This document shows positions 43,247-55,639 of a DNA stretch of 64,000 nucleotides, piece after piece. This stretch comes from Polymyxa betae (taxonomy: Eukaryota > Endomyxa > Phytomyxea > Plasmodiophorida > Plasmodiophoridae): the NCBI GenBank assembly GCA_003693705.1, contig RBZT01000954.1, positions 1 through 64,000 on the forward strand, in the 5' to 3' direction. Each line of letters starts with the position of its first letter. Position 1 is the stretch's first letter. The position numbers and the translations under genes are program-made. The notes under the pieces are model-generated. The model saw only the letters and a list, made by a program, of their open reading frames with translations, searched no databases and had not been told where the DNA came from.

Positions 43247-43434
43247 CATAGGAAAGAGTCGCAATGAAACTGACAACTCGAAATAATGTTGCGCAGTTTC
43301 ACTTTGAACTATAATGCGCTGGTCAGATACGTACCGTATTTGGCTTTTGCCTTTTGCGGAGTTTTGCCACAAACTGTTTACAAAAACGATGCGCAAAGAA
43401 AATTGCGCCACAACGCACTTTGTAATGGGCGGGA

Positions 43435-43952
43435 ATGTGGCTCTCCGATCTTTGCGAAGAACACTTGAAATTTGGGCAACTCATGAAATTGTTACAGAAT
43501 GATCTGCTTGCTCTAATAAAGCAGAATATTCGGTACCTTATATCCGATTGGACTCTTAATGCTACACTTGTAGAGCTGATTCAACGATATCGTCAATCTC
43601 AAGACGCTCGTGTGAAGCCTGCTTGGCTCTTGGCTGTTATCTATGCTCAAAAAATGGCTCCTGATATAATGAAGAATCGGTTAGCGGCCTTGATGAGATC
43701 GCTGTGCTTACTCAAGTTCAGCCCGACGCTAAACACTGGATCCCAAGAAATAGCATTCAGGCAAACATCCAAAACCTCGCTATACAGCAAGTCAATCCCT
43801 GTCGTTTGCTGACAATTTGCGGAGAAATTGTTGCAATTTCGTGGCGAACTACAGCAAATGTGCAGCAACTTGATCAAAAACAATCAGGGACGTGTCATGT
43901 TTCAATAATTGATAGCAGTCTAGGACCAGTCCGGAATCGGATCCAATTCTAA
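43435..43952 (+). pseudogene. Unknown gene fragment with a frame break
   Basis: One frame reads LIKQNIRYLISDWTLNATLV, then ELIQRYRQSQDARVKPAWLL and KMAPDIMKNR. Near 43680 the coding-like sequence moves to another frame (GLDEIAVLTQVQPDAKHWIP, RNSIQANIQNLAIQQVNPC) and runs to 43950. No intron fits well, so a single-base indel is likely. Family unknown. Confidence 0.4.
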
Positions 43953-44570
43953 TAGCGGACTCGTCGATTGCTTCGGCTGGACAGCAAGCACAATTGCGTC
44001 TGTCGGTTGAGACTCAAAAATTCTTGGAATACTTTTGAAAGCGGAATTCAGCGAGTGCTGAATTCAACGGAATAGAATGTAAAAGCAATATCTGTGGCCG
44101 ATCTGTGTGCATCACAACAGCTGCTTTGTGTAACTGAGCAGGAGAGAATCCCAAGGCAGCGACACGTATGGCTGCAGGCTAAGTACTGTGCTTAAAGTTC
44201 AAATATGATATCTATTGGCCATTCTTCATCGAACATGCTCGAACTACAAACAATTTGCATTGCCTGAAACGAAAAAACCAAAATGTGGCCTTAACCAGAG
44301 TGAGTGATTGAGGAAGTGACTGCCTAGCCCTAATAGGGTGCAACTTTGTGTACAAGTTGGTTACGGGTATCGTACAGTCAAGCTGAAGGTCTGATTGCGC
44401 AGGTTCCATCTCCATGCTGTGTCTTTCTCTCTGTTATGAGAAGTACTTTGGGGTTTATGTCACGCAGTTTTGTATTTGCGCAATATTTCTCATTCTGACA
44501 TTCTGATTTTCATGATCTCGACTGAACCCGTCCCCTTCATTGTTGTTGCGGTATTAACCTCCACTTCTGT

Positions 44571-45935
44571 ATGGCGACTGATAGACCTGTAACATTCCCC
44601 TTCATTATTAATGAAGAGAATTTCGGTTACTTCGATTGGGATAAACGCGATCTGATGTCAGCAGCAGAAACTGGTGATCTCGAGTTCCTCCATCAGTTGG
44701 AAACCCAATTCGGTGGATTATTTTATAATTCTTCTGTTGCTTTCGCTGCTTTAAAAGCGCGACATTTTGAATTCTGGGCTAAACTGGTCACATTATGTCG
44801 CTCGACCTGTATAGCCAGGCTGCCATTACAAAACGGCAGTGAATGGGAATATTATCTGACGCCCGTCGAGAATTTATTTTCACCCAACATTGATGACGAT
44901 CTGCGATTTATTGCATTCAAATTTGTTGTGGAAGGATTCATTAAGCAACTGCCAATGAGAGAGGATATTGTCACTGATCCGAACTCATGTTACGAACTAC
45001 CTCCTGATCGTTATTCATTCTTGGTCTCTGGACAATTTCCGTACTATCCCCGATGATATTCCCGGCCAATATGATTTTATCTCTTGTTCAATATGCAATG
45101 GGCGGGAAAAGATTCTCAAATATCTTCTGGAAGAAGTTGGAGCGCGTTGTCTCCTTCGACATCTTCAAGATATCGTGATGCGATTTCGTCCTGATCTGTA
45201 TGAACTAGTTCGTAATCATTTACGTCCTGAAATATCTGCTATTCCTCCTGCATGTCAATATCGTCAACCAGATGATGCAGATTTTATGAATCAGATCATG
45301 GATGCCGCTCTCGCTATAGAAAAGCGAGATAACGCTCACGTGGATCTCATCGAATTCTTGAACTATAATCCGGAATTCATTCAGAAACTTCCATCAGCAA
45401 TGAAATTCTTTCGAGATGTTTCTTGCGGAGCCTTCGATATTGATCAAACTCCAAAATGGATGGAGATCTTTTTTCTGACCAAAAGCAATGTTCCGGATGC
45501 CCTGAAGGTATTAGATCGAGCTCTTGATCATTTCCGAGATGAAATCGGGCATGAGATCATCAATCTTGATATATCGGGGACTCCCTTGTCCTATCGTGTT
45601 TTCAATCGAGATATTTATTTTGACGGTATTTTGTGATATCAATGAGATAATCCAGAATGATATTTTCTGATATGCTATCAGATAAATTTAGACCTGAAGA
45701 TGAACTTATCATTCGTGACGAATATGATTATTTCAATGGTCTGTATCATGATATTATACTGAATGATCTCTATTTGGTCTCTCATACCTTCTATTAGATA
45801 TTGTATATCTATCGGATGGTTATGATTCATGTGAGTATTATGACGATGCTTATTACTCTTCTTCTGCTTCGGACGATAATGCCTCTTCAATTAATGATGA
45901 TCATGATGATGATTTTAACAGTTTACCAGAAGGTT
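44571..45935 (+). pseudogene. Ankyrin-like repeat gene with frame breaks
   Basis: From ATG 44571 the frame encodes an ankyrin-like start (KRDLMSAAETGDLEFLHQLE, then VAFAALKARHFEFWAKLV). Near 45030 the coding frame shifts (PPDRYSF to SWSLDNFRTIPDDIPGQY) and continues with another ankyrin-like unit (CNGREKILKYLLEEVG) to a stop at 45636. Past that stop come further protein-like pieces: DELIIRDEYDYFNGLYHDII, then an acidic tail (SDGYDSCEYYDDAYYSSS) in yet another frame ending near 45935. I read this as one decaying gene. A +1 indel rather than an intron is favoured because no GT..AG pair fits. Confidence 0.55.
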
Positions 45936-47570
45936 GATATTTTGTAAGTTGTTTGCTTGATTCAATATTGACCTATTACAGATTAGGTATTTGTTGAGCT
46001 TAAGATCTTTTTGTTCTTGAATAGAATCTCAGTTCAATTTTATCCATAAGCTAATGATGTCAAAATAGATTTTGGTTTGAAATCAGAAAAGTATGATATT
46101 ATCGAAATTTGTAAAGTTGTCTGAGTGATAATCATGAACGCATTGTTACAGAGCTCAATTATAGAGTGAGTCTGAATGTAACATTACACACAGATTTGTC
46201 TTTGATCAATAACCTGTACTGATTTAGTGCTTTCTGGTGTGAGACAGACCCGATAGTTGGCGACGAATACGACAGAAACTTTGGGCAGCATCGGTGGTGA
46301 GCTCGGCGGGAGACCATGGCGGCGACAGTTGGCTGGACGGACGCGGGGTATAACGACTTCTGCCAGATGAAGCGGCGATGATGGAGAGCAAGATAGTGAC
46401 TGATCATTGTGTTTTGTTAATACTGAGCTCAATGAGATCGCGGCTTTCTGAAATTATCAAATTCCACAAAATATGCAATTAAAGTTCGATTTTGGACAAA
46501 AAAGTGCTTATCGTCCATTGACATTTATATACTGGAATTTCAAAATTATTTCGAGGGTTAGCTGTTCATACTTATGGGTGTTGAAATCGCATTGTCAGTC
46601 CCTTCGTCTCCGATGTTTTCGGCTAACAAAAGATCTAGTTTCGCAGGACATGTCGATATCGCGGAAACAGGCTGACTAGTTAATGTGCTTTTCACACCAC
46701 CATCAACTTTTACATTTCAAATACCTTGATGTTATATCATGTATCAACGCTAACAAAGCTCGCCGAGTAGCAACTGCGCTAATTGAGCAACTTTTGTTAT
46801 TCGTTGTCGTAGGCTAGCTATTGTCCTCCACGCGTCTAAACTACTTTTAATGATCAAATTTCTATAGAAACAGATCTTTTAAAACGGTTTAAGTACATTG
46901 CAGGGGCAGTTAGGGTTTTTTGCGCAAGTACAGTGGTTACGAGACCGATTCGGAGTCGAAAGTCGATTACCGCATTGTAATGTCGTTTCATTTTATAATA
47001 ATGCAGTTACGGAGACTCATTGGTGGGCAAATCTTTCTGTCTGTCGACAGATCAGACGGGCAGCAGCTGTCGGCAGATGCTGCCCGTCACTAGCCGTCGC
47101 TGATCTATAGCGCTTTTTACAAACGCCTTCTCATATAGATACCGGTATGTCCCTATCGATCGACCCAATTTTGTTTATTCTAGCTATGATAGCAATGAAC
47201 CAGCTGATCGCGAGCGCTAGCAATCACGACGCCTGACTTTCAATGAAGCCCGGCGAACTCATTCAGCCAGCCCATATTTTGGCTGTTGTTTTGTCCCCTA
47301 GCAAAAGCAGCAGACCACATTTTGATGACAGAATCCGATCTGCTCTTGCGAATTTCCTAATGCAAGAAACGCAGACCGTCATTGCTCCGCCTGCCTATAC
47401 TTTGATAGCGTCGAGCGACGGACATAGAAACGGCAAGACCATAGAGAAGTTTAACGCGGCAATCGCTGGAAAGCGTCCGGATATAGTTCTCAATAGTTGA
47501 TTACAGAAAGTGTTACATAAATCATATCAGTATCAGACAGCGCTCGAAGTCAACATTTGGCGATATACGG
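45936..47570. other. Decayed intergenic sequence with transposon-like snippets
   Basis: No supported gene. TATAACGAC words (46347 and others) resemble pogo/Tigger terminal repeats. The stretch GTCGGCAGATGCTGCCCGTC at about 47070 recurs in inverted orientation near 48415-48440. Confidence 0.4.
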
Positions 47571-48006
47571 TACAGTCCTCTTTCTCTATAACGTCAATCT
47601 TTATAACAACATCTCCATAGAAGCCCGATAATGTTACATTGTACGGATATTGTTCTATAGATTCTCTATAACCGTATAACGACATAAATGACAAGGCGGC
47701 GCGGCCATGTCTGTCAGATGAGATTCTTATGGGGCTCATTGATTATCATCTCGATTCTTTACCATTGCCTCGTCACCTTAAGACTAGCCAACTAGAGGGT
47801 TAGCATTGCGTCTGGCGCTCGAACGCCTTTATCATATGGCCTCTACTCCTTCGAGAAAGAGAGGGTCGTTCAGGATAACCGAGAATCAGCTGATTTGCCG
47901 AGAATACAATGATAACATCAAAGAGAAAAAAACTAGAATCGCAGAGCTGGATTCTGAAAGATTGGGTTATTCCTCTCAACTATTTCTGACTTTGTTTGAG
48001 ACCTAA
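47571..48006 (+). mobile_element. 5' fragment of a pogo/Tigger-like DNA transposon
   Basis: TA followed by CAGTCCTCTTTCTCTATAAC, then spaced TATAAC words, resembles the terminal repeat of pogo/Tigger elements. About 260 bp further, ATG 47836 opens a basic frame (MASTPSRKRGSFRITENQLI, then CREYNDNIKEKKTRIAE) like the N-terminal helix-turn-helix of a Tc5/CENP-B-type transposase. The frame stops at 48006, so the element is truncated. Confidence 0.5.
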
Positions 48007-48158
48007 GGGACCTTGGAAGTACGAGAAACATGTGAGCAAACTGACGTTAACGGCGACAAATCCAAGCGCATCGAAACGTTTTGTTAAGCACTTTTCGGGA
48101 TAACCCCCAAGAACTGCCATAAGAGCTTCAAGAAGTTTGTAAAGCTTTAATTTTGTAT

Positions 48159-49566
48159 CTATTCGAGAAAAACGATTCCTGTAATTGCTGCGAAAGCACA
48201 TCGAAGCGGAATTAGCATCAAATGGCCAGGTTCCTGAACCAGAAACTGAATCTGTGCCATTTCCTGTTGGCAATGTTGACGCCGTTCTTGAGACCGAATG
48301 GTCCATAGCCCGTTAGGAACCCAAAATATTTTTATAACGACAGTGTCGTCATTAAGAAAGAAAACCCCGTCAGTGTCGTTATATAGAGGGAAGACGGTAG
48401 ATCGACTGCGGGTGACGGGCAGCATCTGCCGACACCTGCCGCTGTTGGAATCTTCACTGTCAAGGTAATATTCACAGTTAATTGTGAACATGAGATGAAG
48501 GATGATTCCGTTATCATGGGCCAGAGCAATACAGTGTGCTTCAGAGCAGCATCCACAAGGCGCGCAAGCTTTCGAATTCAATCTTCTTAAGCCTGATTCT
48601 AGGTCGAACAATTTCTCATATAAATGAGCTTCGAAACGGGCAATTCTCGTTGAATGCATGAAGTCATCAAGCTGGTATTTGAAGGACTCCTGAGGGAATG
48701 TTGCTGCCAGATTTTTGAAGAGAGGCGCTGCGTTATTCGATTCTTCAGTGGCTTTTTGGATTGCTGTCAGAAGTTTAGTGTTGAACCCAAACACGAGTTG
48801 AGGTTCTCCTGATTGAGTTAATCCAATTCCCATTGCGATCATCGAAGTACCCAGTTTCTGGGCATTTCCAGATGCCGCATTCGAATTCCGCTGTTTTGGC
48901 TTGAGAAATTCTACAACATCTTTATGCTGAAGTAATGCATGCTGTGACATTCGGGTAAATACGGCAGTCTGAATATAAAACAACTCCAGAACAATGGACG
49001 CAAATTGATCCGAGACATTTTCCGGCATCATTTTGGCATCTCGAAGACTTTGAATAAATCCAGTAAATCTCATGTCCATGTGGTGAGTGCCAAGTACTTC
49101 GATAAATTCATCGAATTCTTTCTTCTCGGAATCGAGTACTGTAAAAACCTTCAGTACATTATACAAACAAATGGGAGAGATCAGAGACCTTGCTGTTGTG
49201 ATAGAAGAGCCCGTGATTGTAGCTAAATTTCATTTTTAGAAATCAAGACGAAATTGCCTACAAAGAAGAACTTACAGTTGGTACCAGTCGAGGAGGATCA
49301 ATATCAGAAATAAAACCATTATTCTACTAAGCAGTTAGAGACCAGATTCTAATTGGAAATATTACAGATATATACAGTACCGTTGTATGACCCCGGATAG
49401 AAGAAACACGATCATTATTCTGATAAAATGTTTTTAGAAAAGAGCGTCAAGTGCAAATTTTCATTTCTTACAGAACGGAGTACATCCCGGCCAGCATCTT
49501 GTTGATCTTGACGCCGTCCAGACTATACCAATGTAAATAACAGAGAACGAAGAATCTCCAAGACAT
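48159..49566 (-). CDS. Putative secreted protein, 3' end disrupted
   Basis: The main exon (from about 49142 down) reads VLDSEKKEFDEFIEVLGTHH, then MDMRFTGFIQSLRDAKMMPE, SIVLELFYIQTAVFTRMSQH, QKLGTSMIAMGIGLTQSG, and ends FTINCEYYLDSE. Two small upstream exons fit in phase: SDIDPPRLVPT (about 49275-49325) and LQSRALLSQQQ (about 49190-49225). A possible leader ATG at 49566 codes MSWRFFVLCYLHW, signal-like. From about 48445 downward the frame runs into sequence matching a transposon terminal repeat (48333-48445), so the annotated C-terminus is probably not native. A Cys cluster (CAPCGCCSEAHC) lies just before. Family unknown. Confidence 0.5.
48333..48445 (-). mobile_element. Inverted pogo-like terminal repeat remnant
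   Basis: The minus strand reads CAGTCGATCTACCGTCTTCC, then CTCTATATAACGACACTGAC, resembling the end at 47571 in opposite orientation. It includes a near-palindrome ACGACAGTGTCGT. It overlaps the tail of the ORF at 48159-49566. Confidence 0.5.
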
Positions 49567-49581
49567 GATGAAACCTGATTA

Positions 49582-51541
49582 TTAGTTGTATGAGGTTTGC
49601 TGGCCTGTCAATGACGTTAATACACTAAATATTGCAGTTTCAACATGGATGGTTACGTTTGATCGAACAGAAGGACGTTTGCTACGATTAGTCCAATAAT
49701 TTTGAGAGCCAGCCCTCAATATTGGCTGTTGGTTGATGAGATCACCAGCTCTATTAAAGATGTAATCATATCTGTCATCTTCAATGACAATATGTCCATC
49801 ATTAGCGCAGCTGATCAGATTGGCATTTGTAAAGGTGCGTTTGGATTTCGGCTGTCGAACATTGCCCACAATGACATCACCAGAAAGTTTCGTCGTCACG
49901 AACCCTCCATTTGATAGCAGATGGATCTCATCGCCATTACTCAACCTGGTAATACGTCTCCCATCTGGATGGCGTTCAATTGACAGAATATTGGCATGAT
50001 CATTCAGCTGTGTTTCGTGAACCCCATCTGAACGTAGTCTAATAGAGGCTCCATCAGCTTTTCGCAGAAATATTTGTGTTCCATCCGGAGCACGTTCCAG
50101 CAACTTTAATCGAAGTACGGACTCCCTCTGTTCCGGAATCTCAGCGCCAAGATCTAGTTCGAGAGCACGTTCAGTGAGCAGCGACGATATTGGCATCTGG
50201 TAACATTACTCTGAGCTTGAACCAGGACTAGATCATGTAGGATTCCTGTAACAACGACAGGATCGTTCGGAATGACGGATCCAGTTTCATCTCGGATTAA
50301 AACCTGCAGGAAATGACCACAGATCTCGGGAAATTGCAGGACTGTAGTGTCGCTGTAGAGATCAATGAATTTCCAGCAGATTTCCGAGATGAATGATATA
50401 CTTTGGATAAGTGGCACGTTCAGCAGTAATCTGCTGTATGGCCTTCATCATCGTGGAAAGATCCTGTCTGTTAACAGGAGATCCACATTGAGCTTGAATC
50501 AGACTCCATAACGTCTTCGCATCCAAGTCCGGGACCACAGGTCGGGCATCGTTTCTGAAATCGTAACATAATGTGAAACCAATAAACAAAATCGGGACGG
50601 TATTACGCAGTGGAAGCGGTCGTGCTGGATGACGGACGAGTTGCTTCAGATCGGCATCCTTTGGCGGATTGCAATACAAGATTCTGCGGAGTCGCGCGAC
50701 GTTGGCTGCTGGAATGAGGACAGAGCTTCCATTGTAACAAAACAGCTACAGTTACCTGTGAGATCTCAATATCGTGAAAAGGCGTTCCTGAAGTGAAATC
50801 TGCCGCCAATGACAGAATATAGTTTGGAAGGTAAGTTCTTCTAAAGGTAATCCAGAACGGTCTTGAATCAGGGCCTCAAGCACTCGGACATTGGTCAGAT
50901 ACCAGGACCTTGGCCTGATGATCGAGATGTTAGCATTGGGATTAGTTATACTGCCCCATTCAATGGTTACAGGTTGAATCGGAGATTTTCGTTAATCCCA
51001 ATCCGGCGAAGATGATTGACATATTCGTGATGTGAAAGTCGATCGACTGGCATTCCTGTAACATCTTGTATATGGGCATTTGTCGTTTCAAAGTCCGCTG
51101 ATCGTAGCCTAAACATTGCATGTTCAGCTGGAACATTACGATTATTGTGTCAATTTGTAGATTACGAAGGAGGAATGATGCCCAGGGCACGTGACGCTCT
51201 TAATCGATTCAATGAAGGAGGCCGCTGCTGCTCTCCAACGGTATTACCATGTTCATGTTCCGGACTTAGGCACTGTTCTGAATATCCACTCAGTAATCAA
51301 AAACAGCAGGAATTTGAAGGACCGAACCAGCTTGTGATAATGACGTTGTTGTGTCCCAGGATAGTCCTGTTTCTGACAGAACGGGCGTCTGTCTGCTCTC
51401 TAAAATCAGATTTTAATTATACGATGAGTTACGAGAGAAAAGAGACGGAAGGTCTTACGTCGGCGGGATCGTCGTCGTTTCAAGACGTTTGACATAATCG
51501 TGGTTATACGCTGAGGTGCACTTAGATGAGGGGATATCGAG
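49582..51541 (-). pseudogene. Fragmentary multi-exon locus, unknown
   Basis: Coding-like pieces in several frames: FQLNMQCLGYDQRTLKRQMP, RSWYLTNVRVLEALIQDRSG, LQQLV-type helical stretch DAKTLWSLIQAQCGSPVNRQ, FLQVLIRDETGSVIPNDPVV (beta-sandwich-like), and a final intact exon 49582-50200 rich in short beta-hairpins (LLERAPDGTQIFLRKADGAS, ERHPDGRRITRLSNGDEIHL). The last exon has hairpin repeats with Asp-Gly turns. Some joins fit introns and others require frame shifts. It may be the 3' half of the secreted locus next door. No family named. Confidence 0.35.
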
Positions 51542-51624
51542 TCTCGGATTCGATCAGAGATTGGAGCCATAGCGGATCGAATGTTGCCGGATCAAGAGTG
51601 AGCCGTTCCCTGAGAGCAGATATG

Positions 51625-54388
51625 TCAATCAATAATGAAACCATTCCATAAGTTCAGATACGATGGAAATTGGGCCGCAGAACGATGTTGCAATCGAACA
51701 GTAGATTGCCTGGAACTATCCCAATCAGATGCCGAAAGATAGCGACGTCCGATGACAATGTTACCTTCGACGCTGTTAATTTCAGGAACCTGTTGCCGAC
51801 TTAAACCACGTTCTTGAGCCTGAACGTTGACGGCATCATGGTTATGATCGCCCGATGATGAAAGAGGGCGAAGAGAATCACGAGCGGGAGTAGTGGCAGC
51901 AGCGGGCTGACTAGTAGCAGGACTGGGAGTGGTGGCGGTAGACGTCTGAACCTCAGCAGGTCGTGGTGCTGTCCGCTGAGTAGTTTGCTGCCCAGGCGAT
52001 GGGCCAACATCGGATTGCGGACTGCGAACAGGAGGTCTGGACGTCTGGGTCTGAGTGGATCCAGAAACTGGTCGGGATTGGGTCTGAGTTGGGCGAGGAA
52101 TCTCAACAACTACAGTCTGTGTGGAAGACCCTGATACAGCAGTGGAAGCCGTACTGGAGCTCGCATTGCCAGATGATGATGATGAATGCCGCGGGGCCGT
52201 ACTAGATTCTACCGGGAGCCCATCTTCATTCGCGTTCACCTTTCGAGTAGATGAAGATGAGGACGGGCGATTGGCCTTAGATTTTGCTTTTGGTCGGGAG
52301 AGGACAGAAGGAGTCGAACGTGATGGTGATGACAAAGTGCCCGACCTTGATGAGGAATAGGATGACGACGTCGATGGAGTTGTTGGCGTGGCCGATGACG
52401 ATGATGGCGTTGTATCAAAAGTCACTTAAGGTGCGATGTCGTCGAGACCGAATTTTCATCGCATCAATTGACTTTGTAACTTTTACATTAGGTCCATCAT
52501 TTAAACTATAACCTGTAGATTCGATTGTTTTCGGTTTTATAGTAGAGGCCGATGATATCACGTCACTCAAGGTGCGATGTCGACTAGACCAACTTTTCAG
52601 CGCATCGATTGACTTTGTAACTGTTACAGTAGGTCCACCAGTTAGGCTATGACCTGTAGATTCGATTATTGGCGACGTCGAAGAAGATGAAGGCGTCGCG
52701 TGACTCGGTGGTGGCTTATTCTTCATCATTACCATATATTCTAGATAATCAGCACAATGTGTAGGTATATGATGTGGCACATCAGCAGCAGCAGATGAAG
52801 GCAGCGGGCGACTCGATGGTGGACCACTTTCAACATGGATTTCATGGCCATTGGAACTACGAGGATGCGTTTGCTGTAGACGAGCTTCGGTGAAGCGCTC
52901 GGAAACAGGACCATCGCCGAGCCTGGTCGTGGGCATCCCCGCTTGAGATCCAGATAGTGTTTCCTGATTGCCATTCACTGAACCAGTTCGTTGCCCCCCT
53001 GGTGCATTATCCCGGTCCAGACCTCGAGACTCAACTGCATCAGCGGGTTGATTTCGAGATTTGGAGCCGTCCGATAATGGATTCGATTCGTCCGCCTTGG
53101 CCTTGGAAGTCTCTGTTGGGCGTTTATCATTCGATTCTCGATGATTTTTATCAAGAGATGATTTGTTAAACTTTTTACTGACGAGTCTCGGAAGATGCCT
53201 TTGAAATCATTCAGTATGCTGAGGACAAAACGACGCATAAAGGGTACTTACTTGGCAGTATAATGCCCGAGGACATGATGGATAGCTCGCTTAAAGAAAT
53301 TGCTTTCGATATCCTTAGCCAGCTTGCCCAGAAGCTCGTCGGCGTTTGCATTCTGGATCTTGACCCGAACTACGATTTCGAATCCATCCGCAATCAGCAA
53401 AGAGAATTGCTGAACGTAAACGATAGAGCCGGGTTGCCAATCGATACAAATGTTGTGGTCATGGTAACAGCGAAGCGAACTCCATGAACGAAGAACTCGA
53501 CAAGATGGTCTTGGGCTTGCTGGCTGTCCCGGCCTTATAATAATGATAGGATAGACGAGCGTGATGGAATGGGCGAGGAATGTGAGCGACCTGAGACCCG
53601 CGAACAGAGCCCAGAGCATACCACGATGCGGGAGGTTTCTTCTCCAGGTCGTTTTCATTACAGGCATCGTTGATCAACTGAATAAGATCGACGGCGTTCA
53701 CAATGATAATTTCTAACGCATATAGAGGACCGTCGATAAACACTCCAGCAACAAACTCGAAACCTTCTCGAAAACCTTGGAGCATTAGTTTACCGTCTAC
53801 CGGACAGCCCGGTATCGCGTTTAGCGCTTCCTCGATCGGTTTAAAAAGAGTTTCCGCAATAATCTTGCCCACGGTTGTTGGCGAGGTATCATCAGATCGA
53901 CGAGCAGAAATTATCATGGCCCGGAGATTGCCTTGGCCCAATTGAACGCGAATTCGGTTGACAACCATATCGAAAGAATCCTCAGGCTTACAACCCACAA
54001 AATCTGCCATCACCCAGTTTGTGGTTTGATCGTTCAACAAAGCAGGTTGCAATAAACGTTGCTGTAATTGAGAGAACTCGACTGGTTCTCCCTGAATATT
54101 AGCATGGAACCGATTAAAGACCTCGGCGGTCTTCGGGCTGATATCGTCGCACTCGAGAATAAAGCGAGACCAGGCAGCTTTGAGCCAGCCCTTCTCGGGA
54201 TCCAGCGAGTACATCAGCCGAGAGATCGTTTGCATCTGGGCTTCATGATTGGAGGTAGAGCCTGTGGACAGAGTTATGTTTCAGAAACGAATCCAGTATT
54301 GTATCAAGGGATAGCGACCTGCTATAACAGCTGTTGCACAAAGAACAACGAGACCGAAGAATACAGTTATACACGACGAACGAGACAT
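51625..54388 (-). CDS. Secreted Ser/Thr/Pro-rich protein locus with internal repeats
   Basis: Exon 1 encodes a signal peptide (ITVFFGLVVLCATAVIAG). A 78-nt-range intron at about 54249-54325 joins it to STSNHEAQMQTISRLMYSLD, then a globular region (NWVMADFVGCKPEDSFDMVV, LQGFREGFEFVAGVFIDGPL). Next come a Lys/Ser-rich linker and two tandem units ending SRHRTLSD (ESTGHSLTGGPTVTVTKSID and ESTGYSLNDGPNVKVTKSID). A long Ser/Thr/Pro mucin-like stretch ends near LNLWNGFIID. The frame breaks near 53480, 53190 and 52430, the last at a T run. Mucin-like composition suggests a heavily O-glycosylated surface or secreted protein (inference). Confidence 0.45.
52440..52680 (-). repeat. Two in-frame coding repeats of about 123 bp
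   Basis: Units encoding ESTG(H/Y)SL..GP.V.VTKSIDA(L/M)K..S.RHRTLSD occur twice in tandem. The second copy ends at the T run where the frame breaks. Confidence 0.8.
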
Positions 54389-55003
54389 CCGACTGATCAG
54401 CATTGAAGGAAACACTGCACGAGGCAAATGACAGGACAAGGACATGGAATGACGGGGTTCTTCCAAAGAGACCTTCAGTGACCGGCAAAGTCCGAGATTG
54501 CGGAAATTTTTGAGACTGCTCTTCACAAAGTTTCGTGAATGGAATCGCTTTTCAAGGCCAAAGTCTTCTGAATTAGCAATCTCGTGCTAATTGAAACCTA
54601 TTTACAAGTGACAGATTTCCTGCTACATCACGAGTGTGTGCATACAGTTTAACGTTACAGATGCGGAGATGTGTTCTCTTTGTTTAATCTACTTATGACC
54701 AAAGCCCATAAGCTCATGACTGAGTCATGCAGATTCTTTTGTCAAAGCCAGAGAATGGTCGGATGGCAACTGAAATGTTTCCATTGCCAACGGAAAGGTT
54801 CTGATCGCATGTGAATAGTGTTTGAATCAGGTTCTATGGAGATCATTATAAGCAAGGATGTATCTCATTATCGGTAGAAAGAAGTTGCGCTCAAAAGACC
54901 TCTGCGCAACGTCCCTCTCTCTCCCACTCTCTTGGATTTCGGTACCTGCCCCGCTGTGAGGCTGGGCCGTCTTTCGAGCTTCCTGCTCTGCGGATTTAAC
55001 TGT
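54389..55003. other. 615 bp without a supported gene
   Basis: Upstream of the secreted locus. Only short ORFs and AT-rich sequence. Confidence 0.45.
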
Positions 55004-55141
55004 TTATCCGGACAGCAATGGACTCCCTAAACCGTCGGACAATGATGTATTCATTCCTGTTGGAGACTTCGAAGGTCCACGCTTTTGTATAGCCCCCACT
55101 TTGCCATTCATGAAGATTGCAACGATGAAGATGAACCACAT
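55004..55141 (-). CDS. Short secreted peptide, 45 residues
   Basis: ATG at 55141 starts a signal-peptide-like segment (MWFIFIVAIFMNGKVGA) followed by a short Lys/Ser/Gly-rich mature part (IQKRGPSKSPTGMNTSLSDG) and a stop. It may be a genuine small secreted peptide or the first exon of a longer, lost gene. No family recognised. Confidence 0.35.
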   Translation of the reverse strand: MWFIFIVAIFMNGKVGAIQKRGPSKSPTGMNTSLSDGLGSPLLSG

Positions 55142-55390
55142 CTTCGAATACAGGACTGAGTCATTTGACACGTACAGCAGGGCTTCACCCAAATGACGGC
55201 CTGCGATGACAGTCTTATTCCGAACCGCCTGAATGTGAAAGGCAGGCGCTGAGTGCTGTTATCTTCGAACAATTTCCCCATCTACTGTAATCCTAAAAGT
55301 AACCATAAAACTCCATCAGCAGCTGGATTTTGCGGTCCATATTTCATAGTAAAATTGTTTATTGTTTTTTTCTCGTAACTCCTATCTCCA

Positions 55391-55639
55391 TTGATTTTCG
55401 ATTTACTAGTGCGAGAAGCTGTTCTTGCAGCCCCTGCACAAACGGATGTATCGCCCACATCGCCTATTAATGGCGTAACAACGCGAATAAACAAACAAAC
55501 AAACAAACGCGAGGACCAGACCCGCCATCATTGCAAGATATTGTCTGCCGACCACCAGAATAACGATGCTGATTGTAAGTACGTGATTTCGTCCTTGGAA
55601 TCGGTCTTCGTGCGAGGCGACGCGTTCGGTCCTCTTTAA
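55391..55639 (+). CDS. Candidate secreted-protein exon
   Basis: Open frame with an Ala-rich start (REAVLAAPAQTDVSPTSPIN) resembling a post-signal region, then a Lys/Asn/Asp stretch with two Cys (HHCKILSADHQNNDADCK). A tetranucleotide tract is translated within it. No ATG-linked signal peptide was fixed. Weak call. Confidence 0.2.
   Translation: MIFDLLVREAVLAAPAQTDVSPTSPINGVTTRINKQTNKREDQTRHHCKILSADHQNNDADCKYVISSLESVFVRGDAFGPL
55488..55508 (+). repeat. (AAAC)n microsatellite
   Basis: About five AAAC units in a row. Confidence 0.9.

Noticed and set aside
43154-43411. Minus-strand ORF over the duplicated 24-bp unit
   Set aside because: Composition is that of repeat translation, with no domain.
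49582-50200. RHS/YD-type toxin repeats
   Set aside because: The DG-turn hairpins resemble such repeats only loosely; no RHS core signature, and the locus is eukaryotic and broken.
55488-55508. CRISPR-like or structured repeat
   Set aside because: Simple tetranucleotide microsatellite; no spacers.
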